The notes under the pieces: generated by a model
Told to the model about the DNA's origin: nothing
The model's database searches: none
What the model saw: the letters and a program-made list of their open reading frames with translations, nothing else
From: Anoplopoma fimbria
Taxonomy: Eukaryota; Chordata; Actinopteri; Perciformes; Anoplopomatidae
Direction: 5' to 3'
DNA: 64,000 nucleotides
NCBI RefSeq assembly: GCF_027596085.1
Contig: NC_072458.1
Span: 16,336,250-16,400,249, forward strand
Translations under genes and position numbers: made by a program
Shown: one piece after another, positions 1 through 12,224 of the stretch
Numbering within the stretch: the stretch's first letter is position 1
How the letters are laid out: the number at the start of each line of letters is the position of its first letter

Positions 1-529
1 GTTGTGTAATCATAGTGCCAGTGGCAGGTTTAATTAGGTTTCCGTTTCGTTTACATCTTCACAGATGTATTGATAAAGTATTGTTTTTTTACTAGCAAAT
101 ATTTTATTGCACATACAGTAACAAGCGCAGTTGCCGTCATCTAAAATATCCTTCACTTCACCTGGTTCACTTTACCACACGTCTGTTTGGGTCTGGGCTT
201 ATCAATACTTTGATCTTTACTTATTTAGCACTGGGGCCTGTTTAATACCGGGTCTTAGAGTGCATCCCTACCTTCAGATAACATAAAATGCGAAAGACTC
301 TCGCTAGAGCCAGTGTCCGTTCTGGGCTGCTGTAGAAACATGGTGATGCAAGATGGCAGACTCTGTGGAAGACGACCCGCTCTCTATGTAGATATAAATG
401 GCTTTATCTAAGCGGAAAACGTGTTTATTCTTGGTCTTGTGTGATCTATGCTTTGATTAAAATATATTTATGAAGATTATATTCAATATCTGCCAATAAA
501 CCCCCCTAAATGTTACACACTCTCCCTTT
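1..529. other. Intergenic, no gene seen
   Basis: No coding exon could be supported. About 260-450 resembles a dispersed fish repeat, judging by a passage on an 'aagatggcagactc' core, but I cannot delimit its ends. The rest is AT-rich unique-looking sequence. Confidence 0.4.
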
Positions 530-917
530 AATCACATTACTATCTCTATTTTCATAACTATAATTCCACTGTAATAATTGCTGCTGTTATTATAAGTAGT
601 CTTATTATATGAATCATTTATGTCATATACATTGAATGTGTTGTATCTCTGTTATGCTGTTCATTCTGTACACATGACATCTATTGCATTCTGTCCATCC
701 TGGGAGAAGGATCCCTCCTCTGTCGTTCTCCCATAGGTTTCTTCCTTTTTTCTCCCTGTTAAAGGGGTTTTTTAGGGGAGTTTTTCCTGTGCCGATGTGA
801 GAGAAGGACAGAGGATGTCGCATGTGCACAGATTGTAAAGCCCTCTGAGGCAAATTTGTAATTTGTGATTTGTGATTCTGGGCTATACAAAATAAACTGA
901 ATTGAATTTAATTTAAT
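530..917 (+). repeat. L2-type LINE 3' tail fragment
   Basis: This stretch matches, nearly base for base, the 3' UTR end of the long L2 copy at 59640-60005. It includes the block 'catcctgggagaaggatccc' and the tail 'ctatacaaaataaactgaat' with GAATT-like terminal repeats. No coding part is present, so it is a strongly 5'-truncated insertion in + orientation. Confidence 0.85.
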
Positions 918-2129
918 GCTGACCTATTCAGGTCATGCTATTCAGGAAATCCTGTAGCATGCCCTCCTTCTGCAGAAGGGATGCAGCTGCAAAGGCACCA
1001 CTTTGTGACCTACAGTGGACACAGTCACGCTCCAGTCATTAATTCAGAATGGTATGCTGGATCAGCGTGGTTTGCCGCATATATATATAGATCTATATAG
1101 AGAAATAGATAGACAGATGTTGATATTGCCATGGATTCCTGGTTAATATTCTGTAATGTTTATTTAATGTGTAGTTGTGTTCAACCATTTCACAATATAC
1201 TATTTGGTTGGTTGGCTCAAAAGTTCTGTTATTGATTAGTCAGACTGGCTACGGTGGCTAAGCTAACAAAAGCCTTGTCAGCTTATGCTAACATTAGCTC
1301 TAATATCAGTTTCAGAGTACATCAGCAAATATAAAATCCCTTAATCGTCATTTCATAAGCCCTTCATATAACAGGAAAATGGATGAGAGAAAATAGATAT
1401 ATTCCTTTATTTAAGACACTGTGTTGCTCTACTTTGTCAATAAAGTCAGAAAAAAATACATTTAAAGTCATGAAAAAACTGATTTGCATGAAATATGATA
1501 TGCATAAGGAGGCAGTACTGGTGTGCCTGTCTGACAGTGGACAAGGCACCTGCCGTTGGGAAACGGTATATGCCATTGGAACAGGAGCGTCATACAACTT
1601 CCGGGATCGGTATATGCCTCCGTATTACAGTGGCATACCATGGCCACTTTGCGACCTCGTCGTCATTTTTTCTGAGATTTTTAGAAAAAATCTGTTAATA
1701 ACAGAAAATGTCCGGTTAATGCCACCTCTGACCTACATACCAGAAAAACATCCGTGTACTGGTGCCCCACCGTAAGCCCTTCTTATTTTTTTCACCACTG
1801 CTACTTAGACAAAAAACATTTCCTGACTCTGGAAACGTATAATTCCTGAATGGAAGGCAGATTGGCACCATTGATTCTTTTCTGTTAATGTTGTATTTGG
1901 TGGCTGATCCAAACAAAGAAATCAACGACAAAGAGACACAAAACCACAGACTGATGCATCACAACTCCGCAGAGAAACAAAACAACAACAAAAAAAGGCT
2001 AAACAACTATAAAGTCTGTGTGTAGTGCTCCCTTGTAGGAGAGATGATGGTGCCTTTTGCATCTCATAATCCGCCAATGGACGTGTAGAGAACAGACTGG
2101 ATGATCACAGTGTCAGACAGGGCTGTACA
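918..2129. other. No gene seen
   Basis: Open frames here, including one of 130 codons at 1383-1775, show no domain, signal peptide or splice context that I recognise. A short AT dinucleotide tract lies near 1078-1100. Confidence 0.4.
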
Positions 2130-2540
2130 GTATGGTGATAGTAGACAGTGTTGGGGGGCCCATTTTAAAGTCTGCTGATATCTCCACAGTTTTGAGAGTG
2201 TTCAGCTCATGGTTGTTCCGACCACCCCAGAGGACCAGCTGTTCAACCTGCTGTCTGAATGCAGACTCATCCCAGTCCAGGATGACTGTTGTGTCGTCTG
2301 CAAACTTCAGGAGTTTGACAGATGGGTGAGGTGCAGTCGTTGGTGTGTAGAGGGAGAAGACCAGCTAACCTGATTGCGCGGTAGTAAAACTGCAGGGGGT
2401 CCAGCAGGTGTCCTGTTATGTCAATTGTCGTTCAGGTGGGTCCCTCAAAGGATTTCATGACCACAGATGTCAGGGTTACAGGCCTGTAGTCATTGAGTCC
2501 TGTGATGGAATGCTTTTTAGGAACCAAGAGGATTTACGCC
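2130..2540 (-). mobile_element. Non-LTR retrotransposon RT fragment
   Basis: On the minus strand about 2170-2320 encodes a reverse-transcriptase motif-C region, 'LLKFADDTTVILD', followed by a stretch like 'QLVLWGGRNNHELNTLKT'. These are typical of the abundant fish non-LTR RT family (Rex1/CR1-like; the clade is my inference). The frame is not maintained across the fragment, so it is a dead relic. Confidence 0.75.
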
Positions 2541-2880
2541 ACAAACAGTTTACACCCCTGCACATCTTGACCCTTTAATAATATAATATACCTGTTTTAA
2601 CATACATAACATTTGTTTACTTGTTTATCATTTTTTATTTTCATATTTCTATTTTTAAAATGATGTTTGCTATTTACTGTACGCACCAATTATTCACCTA
2701 GCCAAATTCCTTGTATGTGTAATGGTGGTGATTACATTGAATTAATACATCGAGAGGAGGCTAAACAGATCTGCTTGGGACCGGAAAGGCTGAACACCGG
2801 CCCTGCTGTGTAGATGGCTGTAGTGTGTGTGGCTCCCCTTTAGGTGGAGACTGGAGCCTGCTGGACCTTCATATGGGGGG

Positions 2881-3670
2881 CAGTGTTGCCAACTTAGCGA
2901 CTTTGTCGCTATATTTAGCGACTATTCAGACCCCTCTAGCGACTTTTTTTTTTTTTTTTTTTAAAAGCGACTAGCGACAAATCTAGCGACTTTTTCTTGT
3001 GTTATTGGATACTTTTGGAGACTGACGTGAAAGCACGAATATGAAAGCCGCGAGGCTGCCGTGAGACTCACAGTAGCCTCGCGCAGCAGTCCCAGCTGCA
3101 GTCAGAGCAGAGAGGAGACCCACACCTCGCGTCCAGACTGCAAATGAATCGCGCATGCGCAAAGCCGCCGCTGATTCCGCCCTGGTTTACAGAACGGGAT
3201 GTAAATGTAAATGTTTCTTCACTGTCACACTAACATCAATCACTGCATTTGACTCACACAGCCTCAGTCACTTCCTCACCTCGTCCACTGTGTGTGTGCC
3301 TCTCTGTAACATAAGCTAAACATCTAGCTCATCATGTCTCAGTCTAAACTGCTCAAACATACAGAAAGGAGTGGGAATCAAACCCTGAACTCAAAGGCTG
3401 GTTGGTCCGTTTATTGGAGATGATACACGGGCATACTGCCTGTATTGTAAGGCTGATTTATACGTTGTGATATAAAAAACACATGATGACTCAAAAACAT
3501 ACATACAATTGGCAAAGCCTTATAACAGTTCCACCCAAAGCAAGCTGCCATTAATGAGTAAAAAAATCCATTACAATTATGCAAATTAGGCGATGACGTC
3601 ATTTAGCGACTTCTAGCGACTTTTAGGACAGCCAATAGCTACTTTCCTTACTGAGGAGTTGGCAACACTA
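2881..3670. mobile_element. hAT-type non-autonomous element
   Basis: The terminal inverted repeats read 'cagtgttgccaact' at the left and 'agttggcaacacta' at the right. Flanking 8-bp sequences atgggggg (2873-2880) and atgggagg (3671-3678) look like a target-site duplication with one change. The heptamer TAGCGAC or its variants recurs near both ends. About 3370-3460 on the + strand encodes a frameshifted relic like a BED-type zinc-finger N-terminus (WESNPELKGWLVR, then a CLYC motif), which suggests derivation from an autonomous hAT. No full transposase is present. Confidence 0.75.
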
Positions 3671-6572
3671 ATGGGAGGAGGCTCTGAGGCTTTGTTGTTA
3701 TAGTAAATGCTCAACCCGCTTCTTCGGTACAGCTTTCAGCGGTGTACAGACGGTTTGGCCGAAAATTGCGGATTTTCGCTTAGAGTTTCAAGAAAAGAAC
3801 GGAGAGGAGGTGACGCGGTAAAGGAACCAACCACAGAGATGTAAGATCACTTTTACTCTTAGACACGTTCTACATCAGTTAGATGAGTGCTGTCTGTCTC
3901 TAAGATTTACAAAAGTGACGCCTCGTTTTAGTTTTACGGCGTCCTGTTGCACAAAGAAAAGGGACTCCTTCGGAATACAAGCCCCATCAAGGTGGAGCAA
4001 CGGCAACGTTAATTTACAGCACAATGCATCAACCCAATACTCGAGGGGATTGTGTTGTAATAGTGTTCGCAGCCGGATTTAACTGAGCTGAACCTCGGCC
4101 AGGGACTTCCCCACGTGTTTGATTTACAGATACATGTTAACTGCCTGTGTGTATAGCGGGAATGAAACGATTATTTTAGCTACTGTCTGCTACGCGGGTA
4201 TGTAGACTGGCTGCTCAAACATTGTAGCCGGCACACAGTGTGCCTACTTACACCCCCAGCAGTGTGCCTACCTACACACAGTGGCGCAACATTTAAATGC
4301 CATGGTCAACAAAGCTGAAGCCAAGATGAAAAACACAACATACAACGCAAACACACGGTTGTTTGTTGCTGATGTGTTAGTGGAGCTGTTGTACTTGACT
4401 GTTATTGAAAGGTGTTTCAAATATCCACCTCCTTCATGTATGTAAGTAACGTTAGTGTTTACAAAAAATGGAGGCTAGTAGCAGTTGTTATCCCTTTTTA
4501 AATTGTACCTGTGTCTGTCAACATGATATATGTAGGGCATACAGATTTCCAGCAGCAGAAGAGCTGCATACCAATAGTCAGCTGTTAAACCTGACAGTGA
4601 TTACTGCTGTATTCCGAAATGACAGTTTGTGAAGAAACTACTTAATTTTGTCTAATTCTGTTTAGAATGTAGTGCAAGGGTAGAACTGATTGATAAGCCA
4701 AATTAAAAGTATGAGTGCATTCCAATACCCATACATCCATATTATTTAGTATGGTTGCATTTTGCAGTATGCAAGCCAACATGCTTTCCCGGCCATCCTG
4801 ACCCACAATCCTCTGAGCAGCGGAATATATCACAAGGACTGAGCCACGAGAGAGCACATACAGATGACAGCCGGATATATGAGCAAGAGGGTCAAAGTTC
4901 AAGGTGCAATGTTATGGCTAAGTAGTATACCCAAATGTATGCATATTGCACAAAATAGTAGGTCTTTTAAGTCTTTCTAAGCAGTACGCACTAAAAGTAA
5001 AAAGAGAAAGTATGCGATTTGGAACGCAAGAATAGAAAATTGTATCCATGTGGGGCGTCCTGGTAGCTGAAAGGTAATGTAATCGTAGTCCTGCCAACGA
5101 GAGACCAGAGCTGAGGAAGCGAGGCAGAGACACGGGGAGAGAGTAGACATGGCAACAGGCAGTTAACAATTACCTGTGACAAATGAGACATAGTTGCCAC
5201 GGAGTGGTCACAGGTGCATCAGCTGTCTATGTTTTTTCATACCGCAGTATTTTATGTTCTCTGTCAGATGAGCAAAATAGTGTTCATTACAAGTTATACA
5301 TTCACTATTAATTCAATTTTGTCACATAACTTGCGGAAGCAGTAACAGCACTTCAGAGGTTATTTTTAACCCAAACAACAATATTTTCCTAAACTTAACC
5401 AAGTAGTTTTGTTGCCTTAACTTAACCTAACCTATCCTGAGTTGTTTCCTGTAAAGACAGAATTTTATTTGGAAAGACTGTGTGCATGTAACGAGCTGAA
5501 ATTGACACGTGTTGCTGACAAGAAAAGACATGAAAAATAAAGAGTAACTTTTTGTTAGATATCATATGCAGTGTTGTATGAGGTTACATCGCTTGAATGT
5601 AGTAGCCGAATTGGATGTACAGGATAAAAAATTTAGGGAAATCAAGGTGAAATGTCATTAAGGAATGCTGTTATAAAAGCCCCTTACGAAGCGCTACACA
5701 AACAGTGAAGGCATTTCAAGTTTTATCATCTTAAATAAATACAACTTATGAATACAAAAGGAGCTGTTATATTTGTAGAGTCCTGCTTTAGTTTGAGAAA
5801 ATTCCACCTGTGTTTAACGCCTGTTTTCTATGTTACGGGTGCCGAAAAGACTTCCTCAAAGGATACACTTAGGTTTCCTCGCGTATAGCTCCTCCGGCAA
5901 GACTACAATCCTTTATTTTAAGCATTGGGATGTCCTTCAAGATGGAGCACCGGATCACAAGCCGGAGGAGCAAGGAGATGAGAAAGGCCCCTTCATTGCC
6001 TGTTATAGATTTGTATGGACATTTGGAACTGACACTTCTTCAGCTTGCTTAATGTCAAACAAATCATAAATAAGCAGCAGCAATACATAAGCACTAAATT
6101 GATTAGATAACAAGATGTGCCTGGAGCAATACAGAGCAGTAAGATCGGGAATAAGAATTCACAAAAGAAGCACATGAAATAAACAATCTATAATATATAT
6201 AATAAATTCCAAGTTCCACTTCTTAAACATGTCCACTACAAAATATGCACTCTAATCAGAGTGTGAGAATTTAAACAGTCTCTCTGTCGAACACATTTGT
6301 GCTTTCAATTCATTAGCAGTAACGTTTAATTTGATCAACATTAAAGACCTGTTATGCCTCATAAGTAGAATGTAAATTTGGTTCTGAAAAGTAATGTAAG
6401 TATCTGTGTGTACAAATGTGTTATTAATCACCACTGAGCAGTTGATACAGATATGATGAAAATGTACCAATGGGAACTCTGTAACAAAAATGTCCTATCT
6501 GACAATATTCTTACATACATAACTCACAAGAGGGTCTGTCTGTCTGTCTCTCTGTCTTTGTGCCTATCTTAG
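3671..6572. other. Upstream region of the semaphorin gene
   Basis: No coding exon is supported. A possible non-coding first exon of the semaphorin ends at 3840, where 'cacagagat' is followed by a good donor, gtaagatc. It lies in a CG-containing stretch (about 3700-3840). This is conjecture without transcript data. About 4690-5060 resembles a dispersed fish repeat built on 'agtatgc'-like words, with unclear ends. Confidence 0.3.
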
Positions 6573-6733
6573 ATCCAGCGATGGTCTACTGTAGAAAGCA
6601 AAGGCTGTGGCTTCAGCTACGATCTTCACCCCTCCTAACAAGTCTTTGGTCTCTGGATGAACATTAGACACAGTGCACACCCTCTGACCTTAGATGTAAT
6701 TAAGAACAAAATCAGAACCTCATTCCTGCTGTT
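6573..6733 (+). promoter_or_regulatory. Semaphorin 5' leader with upstream ORF
   Basis: A pyrimidine-rich tract ending 'tgcctatcttag' gives a likely 3' splice site, so the first coding exon probably begins at 6573. The leader contains an upstream ATG at 6581 that opens a 28-codon frame closing with TAG at 6665-6667. This is 66 bases before the main ATG at 6734 and not overlapping it. Such a uORF could reduce initiation at the main start, which is inference. Confidence 0.55.
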
Positions 6734-6830
6734 ATGGAGAGTCCAAGCCTGCTGTCCCTCATTGTGGCATTGCTGGGTTATCTGAGCCCATGTCTGACAA
6801 AACTGACTCCCAGAGTCTCCTTTCCTATGG
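6734..6830 (+). CDS. Semaphorin coding exon 1 (signal peptide)
   Basis: It starts at ATG with [17 protein letters not shown], a clear signal peptide, and reaches the conserved PRVSFP start of the Sema domain. The donor is gtgagt at 6831. It ends in phase 1 (97 bases). An upstream ATG at 6581 is out of use because its frame closes at 6667. Confidence 0.92.
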
Positions 6831-9800
6831 GTGAGTAAAGACGTTGTCTTCTTATATCCTGTTGGCAAACTTAAACATACTTAAAAGCAGCATTGTTAAA
6901 AGTGCAGGTTTTACAAAACTTAAGACGGCAGTGCAAATGTTTTATTAAGTAGACAGTGCATTGTGTTTTGTCATTTTTAGACTAATGATAGCATCCTGTT
7001 GGTGTAGCCATGGTGATTAGGGCACAGGTGAGAAGATGAAAAACTCAGCAAGTCTAATTGGAAGGCTTATGAAACACAGATACATTGCACAGAAGTTTTT
7101 ACGGAAGAGTTCTCAACTCTGGAATTAGTGCCAGCAATTACATCATAACACTTGAGCATTTAAGAGACGATCAGTAAGATTTCATAATGTGCATACAAGG
7201 TATTTCACCTTGTAAATTAACTTGCATATATTTTACTTACTTATTTTATTACAAAGATAAAACTGTTTTCTGGTGTTATTGATCATTGACTGATAATGAT
7301 TTACCAGAGCATATGAACAAGTAATACGTCTGTGGCATATTGACGTGGACAATTCATTATCTTTGCAAATGAGCAGATTGCTTACAGCCTGCTTACATGT
7401 GGATTCTTTTAATAGTCTGTGGTTTTTAATTGAATGAAATAACCTAATACCAGTGTTAACCGCTGTGAAACAACAGGTATTCCTGGGAGACATCTCACCC
7501 GCTACAGTAGCCATGATGTCAGCAACACCACCACACTGCTGCTCAGTGAGGATGGAGACATGCTGTATGTAGGAGCCCGGGATGCTGTGTTAGCACTGGA
7601 TGTTAGCCATGAGGACGCCATCATACTGAGGAGTAAGGTGGGGGAGCAACCTTTAATTTAGAAAGTCATCAGTGCTTACGTTACTAATCACTTTTTGCTA
7701 CATCCTGAATTTTTGGAACTTAAATACCTAATGCTATATTTTTTGAAGGAAAGAAAGGAGATGAAAGCAGCTGAACTGTCAATTGAAGAGTACAAGCTGA
7801 AGAAAAAGAGCTGAAAGGAGCTGAACTTTTAGATGAAGAATAAGGGCTGAAAGCAGCTGAACTGTCAGCTGAAGAAAAAGAGCTGAAAGTAGCTGAGCTT
7901 TTAGCTGAAGAGTAAGATCTAAGGCAACTGAACTATCCACTAAAGATAAAGAGTCTTTGCATTGGTTTTGTAAGGCCGTGCAAAAAAATTGGCCTCATGT
8001 TTAGTGTCATGAAACCATTAGATTGGAAACTAGTTTGTAGGGGTGTCCCCGACTAGAATTGACATAGTCAAATCTTATTGGTTAAGTATTGCCTACAGTC
8101 AACTAACTGTTGAATCATGTCTTTTTTTCTTGTGTGTGCGTGTTTCTGTAGTGTGGCGCTGGCGGTGGTACCCACACGGTGTGCAGATCAATAGAAAGAG
8201 ACACAGATTCTTATCATGCTTGTTTTAGTGGTTGTGAATAGAATTGTTGGTCCTAATTCAATTTCCCCATCGTAATAAATCCCCTCACAGAAAGGAAACA
8301 ACAGCGAAGGGACAGTCAAAGCTGTTTCTACATGCCTCCCAAAGCTGATTTTAGCTAATTGTTGATACATTTAAAATACATCTAGCGCTCTGATAGTGTT
8401 ATGCTCTTATGTGAGTGCTCTGATAAATAAAACTTGGTCTGTTCTTTGGTTTTGAAATAGCCATGTTGTTATTTATGAATGATGAATGCTCCTTTGTTTC
8501 CTTACCCTAATTAACCGTAACTACAACACAACTATTTTAACAATATACAAACAAAATCAAGACCTACCAAATGTACTTGCTATATTCTCATAAATCAACC
8601 CCCCTATCCCTACACGATAATTAAAGCTTTTTAATGTTATGTGTCCTGAAGTTTTCATTAACAGTTAAAGGCATACTGTACGGTTTCCAGTGATATGCAC
8701 TTTTTAATATGTTGTTGAAATTGGTTTTTACATCCTGACAGCAATAAATAACTTATGGGCAATGAAAAAGAAGCGAAACAAAAACGAATTCTGTATCGGC
8801 TATAAACCTGTTAAAATGCTTACCAATCGGAGACATTGTACCCGAATCTAAAGAACCAATCACAAGCCTGCGCGTTCTCTCCCCTCTGTGTACGAGCCTG
8901 AGCCGGCCTGAGCGCGTTCACGGAGGGCAAAGAAAGCGTTGTTGTCATAGTAGCCGACCGTTAGCTCAGCTCTCGCTCAATGAGGCAGCGGCAGCGTAGC
9001 TACCTGGTTGCTAAGTAGCAGCAGCGCTCGTGCACGGCTCTGTGTCGAGGGGTGGGGGCAGGGAGTCCTGAAGGGTGGGGGAGGAGTTAAACGGAACTCC
9101 GAAGAGAGAAGCTAATTTCAAATCATGCTAGCTCTCTCAAATCGTACAGTATAGCTTTAAGATGGATGTAAATCTCAGCTGCTCTTCTTCTTACAGTTGG
9201 ACTGGAGCCCTTCAGAGAAAGACATTGAGCAATGTTCTATGAAAGGAAAGAAAATGGCAAGTAGTTGATTTGTAGTGATATTGTGAACTTATTACACTCC
9301 AAGGATTTAAATATATTCTGTTATTTTAGGGTACCAACCAAACAAGTCAAGGCTATCAGTAACATTCAGCTACCATTTACATTTCATTTAATGAGCAAAA
9401 TAAACACAAGGATGTTGCTGTTTATGTTTGATGAGCAACATGTCTCATCATTTTTGTCATTAATATGAAGCATACTTTGACAAGAGATTTAGTCGATCCA
9501 ATCATTGCTGTACTTTTTTGGTTTGACTGAAACATTTAAATTGATGTCCTTTTTTTTTTTTTTTTTTCTAGGCCGACTGCCCCAATTTCATTCGTGTACT
9601 GCAGTTCCTGAACACCACCCACATCTATGCCTGTGGAACATTTGCCTTCAGTCCACACTGCACCTACATTGTAGGTTTGTTTCAACTGACATTTAAACTG
9701 GTTTATGTGTTTAACATTGTGACAGTATGATAATGCTGGCTGTTTATTTCAACAATTTACACAGCAAAATACCCCATTTTCTTTAAATGCAGTGGGTTGC

Positions 9801-12187
9801 ATGTGATTTGATTTCCTAGTACATTTTATTACGTACACTATCAGCTTGACTTCTTGACTTCTTTTCTGTCCAGAACTCACAGACGTTAACGATGACCCTC
9901 AAGGCTGATGAAGGAAGAGGTCGCTGCCCTTATGACCCCTACCAACGCAACACTGCTATCATCGTAGGTAGGTAATGCAGTAATGCGACACTTGCTAGAA
10001 TAAAATGTTTTCTTTGGCAAGTTTAAAGGAAATGTTGGCAGTGTTAGCAAGTATATGCAGGTTTTCTTAAACATGATACAACTAAAATAGGCTATAGAAT
10101 CTTTTCGCATTTCCAGTATACCTTAGTATGCATGTTTTATTTTTTCTGGTGCGTCACGTTCAACACCACAAACGCACTGGAAAACAAGTTTAGTAAACAA
10201 CAAAAGGTTACAGTGGTTACTTCTCTGTAGTGTGGCGCTGGCGGTGGTACCTGCACAGAGTGCAGATCAATAGAAAGAGACACAGATTCTTATCATACTT
10301 GCTTTTAGTGGTTGTGAATAGAATTGTTGGTCCTAATTCAATTTCCCCATCATAATAAATCTCCTCACAGAAATGAAACAAAAGCGAAGGGACAGTCAAT
10401 GGGAGAGAGAGACGAAAGCCCGTTTAAAATACATCTAGTGCTCTGATAGTGTTATGCTATAACATGGCTATTTCAAAATCAAAGAACAGACCAAGTTTTA
10501 TTTATCAGAGTATAAGTGAGTGATGTGAGTGCTCTGATAAATAAAACTTGGTCTGTTCTTTGATTTTGATATTGCCATGTTGTTATTTATGAATGCTGAA
10601 TGCTCCTTTGTTTCATTACCCTAATTAACTGTAACTATGACAATTCAACTGTGAGATTGGCAGTCAAATAAGTCTTCTTAGATCAAATCCTCGAATAGTC
10701 TACTATGCGTGGCCACCCAAAGTAGTTTGACTTGTCATTTTCAGAAATCCTCTGTTTGTCACAATGCAATTTGTTTTCCATGTTTGGTATTCAGCTTTTC
10801 TTCAGTCTTCATGAGAATCAGAGCAGAATGTATAGATTTTTTAACGGAAATGATATGGAAACATGGTCCAAAATGCCTTGATAAGAAATTATGTAAATGT
10901 ATATGCAGGTTTCCTAAACATGGGACAACTAAAATAGGCTATAGAATCTTTTCGCATTTTCAGTATACCTTAGTATGCATGTTTTTATTTTCTGGTGCGT
11001 CACGTTCAACACCACAAAGACACTGGAAAACAAGTTTAGTAAACAACAAAAGGTTACAGTGGGTACTTCTTTTTTCTTTTCAAACCCTCAAGCCAGAGTT
11101 AATGATTGTTGGAACAGTGGAAAGACTAACAGAGATGGTTTTGATGAGTTTTATTTTATTCTGTCAAGTTTGACTGAAAAGAGTTTTACAATGATCAGCG
11201 AGGTAAAATCAATGTTTCGGTCAGTGAAGGCTGTGGGCTGGGAAGAGTTTATCTGACGTCTTTAGGGTAAAACTACTGTTGTCTGACTGGATTCTTGTGG
11301 CTTTGAGAAGCGCATTTGGATGTCTTTTCTTTTTCTGTAACAATAATTGAGTAATAATTCAGAAGGCCAGCTAGCTCGATGCCATGCGCAGGGCAGGGCC
11401 TTTAAAGTCAAGATTAAAATGTTAAAATCTATTCTAAAATGGATAGGAAGCCAGTGGATGGAAGCTTAAATGGGGGAGAGATGATCATGGCAGCTGCGTT
11501 TTGGACAGCCTGAAGCCTTATAAATATGTTTTAGCCAATGCAAGTAAACACAGCATTAAAATAATACAGACAAGATGTGATGAAAGCATGAATAAATTAA
11601 ATTATAAATTAATTTGAAGATCATTATTTGTATGAAATGCCAAGAAAGAAGATTGGCGACTAGGAAGCATAAATGGCATTCTCCTGAGCGCATATCTTTA
11701 CTGAATATCCAAATAATTATCACATTTATTTGAACCATTCCACTTGCCGGAACACAGAGTTTACTTGCCCCGGGCAAAGCGGTCAATCATTAATGTCGAT
11801 TCCTGCAACAGTCCTTCCAGCTTTGAGCCCCTTGTCCTGCAGACTTGTTGCATTAGGCCTTTCCTTTGTGTGGTTATTTATCGTCTTCCAAAATCCAATA
11901 CCGTGTTTTGCCTTAACTCAGAGTTTTTATTCTCAGTTGTTCTCTTTCATGACAAAGTTTTAATTATTGGTGACTTTAACGTCCTTGTTGATGACATTTC
12001 TGGTTGCTTTGCTACTGAATTTTTAAACGTTATGGAGTATTTTAATTGCACTCAACATGAGTCAAGTCCTACTCATAAATGTGCCCATACATTGGCCTTA
12101 GTTTTTACTTCTTCTGGGTCTGGAATTATCATCTTTGATTTACATTTTTTTTCTCTGATCATCTATGTCTTGTTTATAACTCTGCTT

Positions 12188-12224
<37 letters not shown>

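Noticed and set aside
1383..1775. 130-codon open frame on the + strand
   Set aside because: No recognisable domain, odd composition and no splice or promoter context; best explained by chance.
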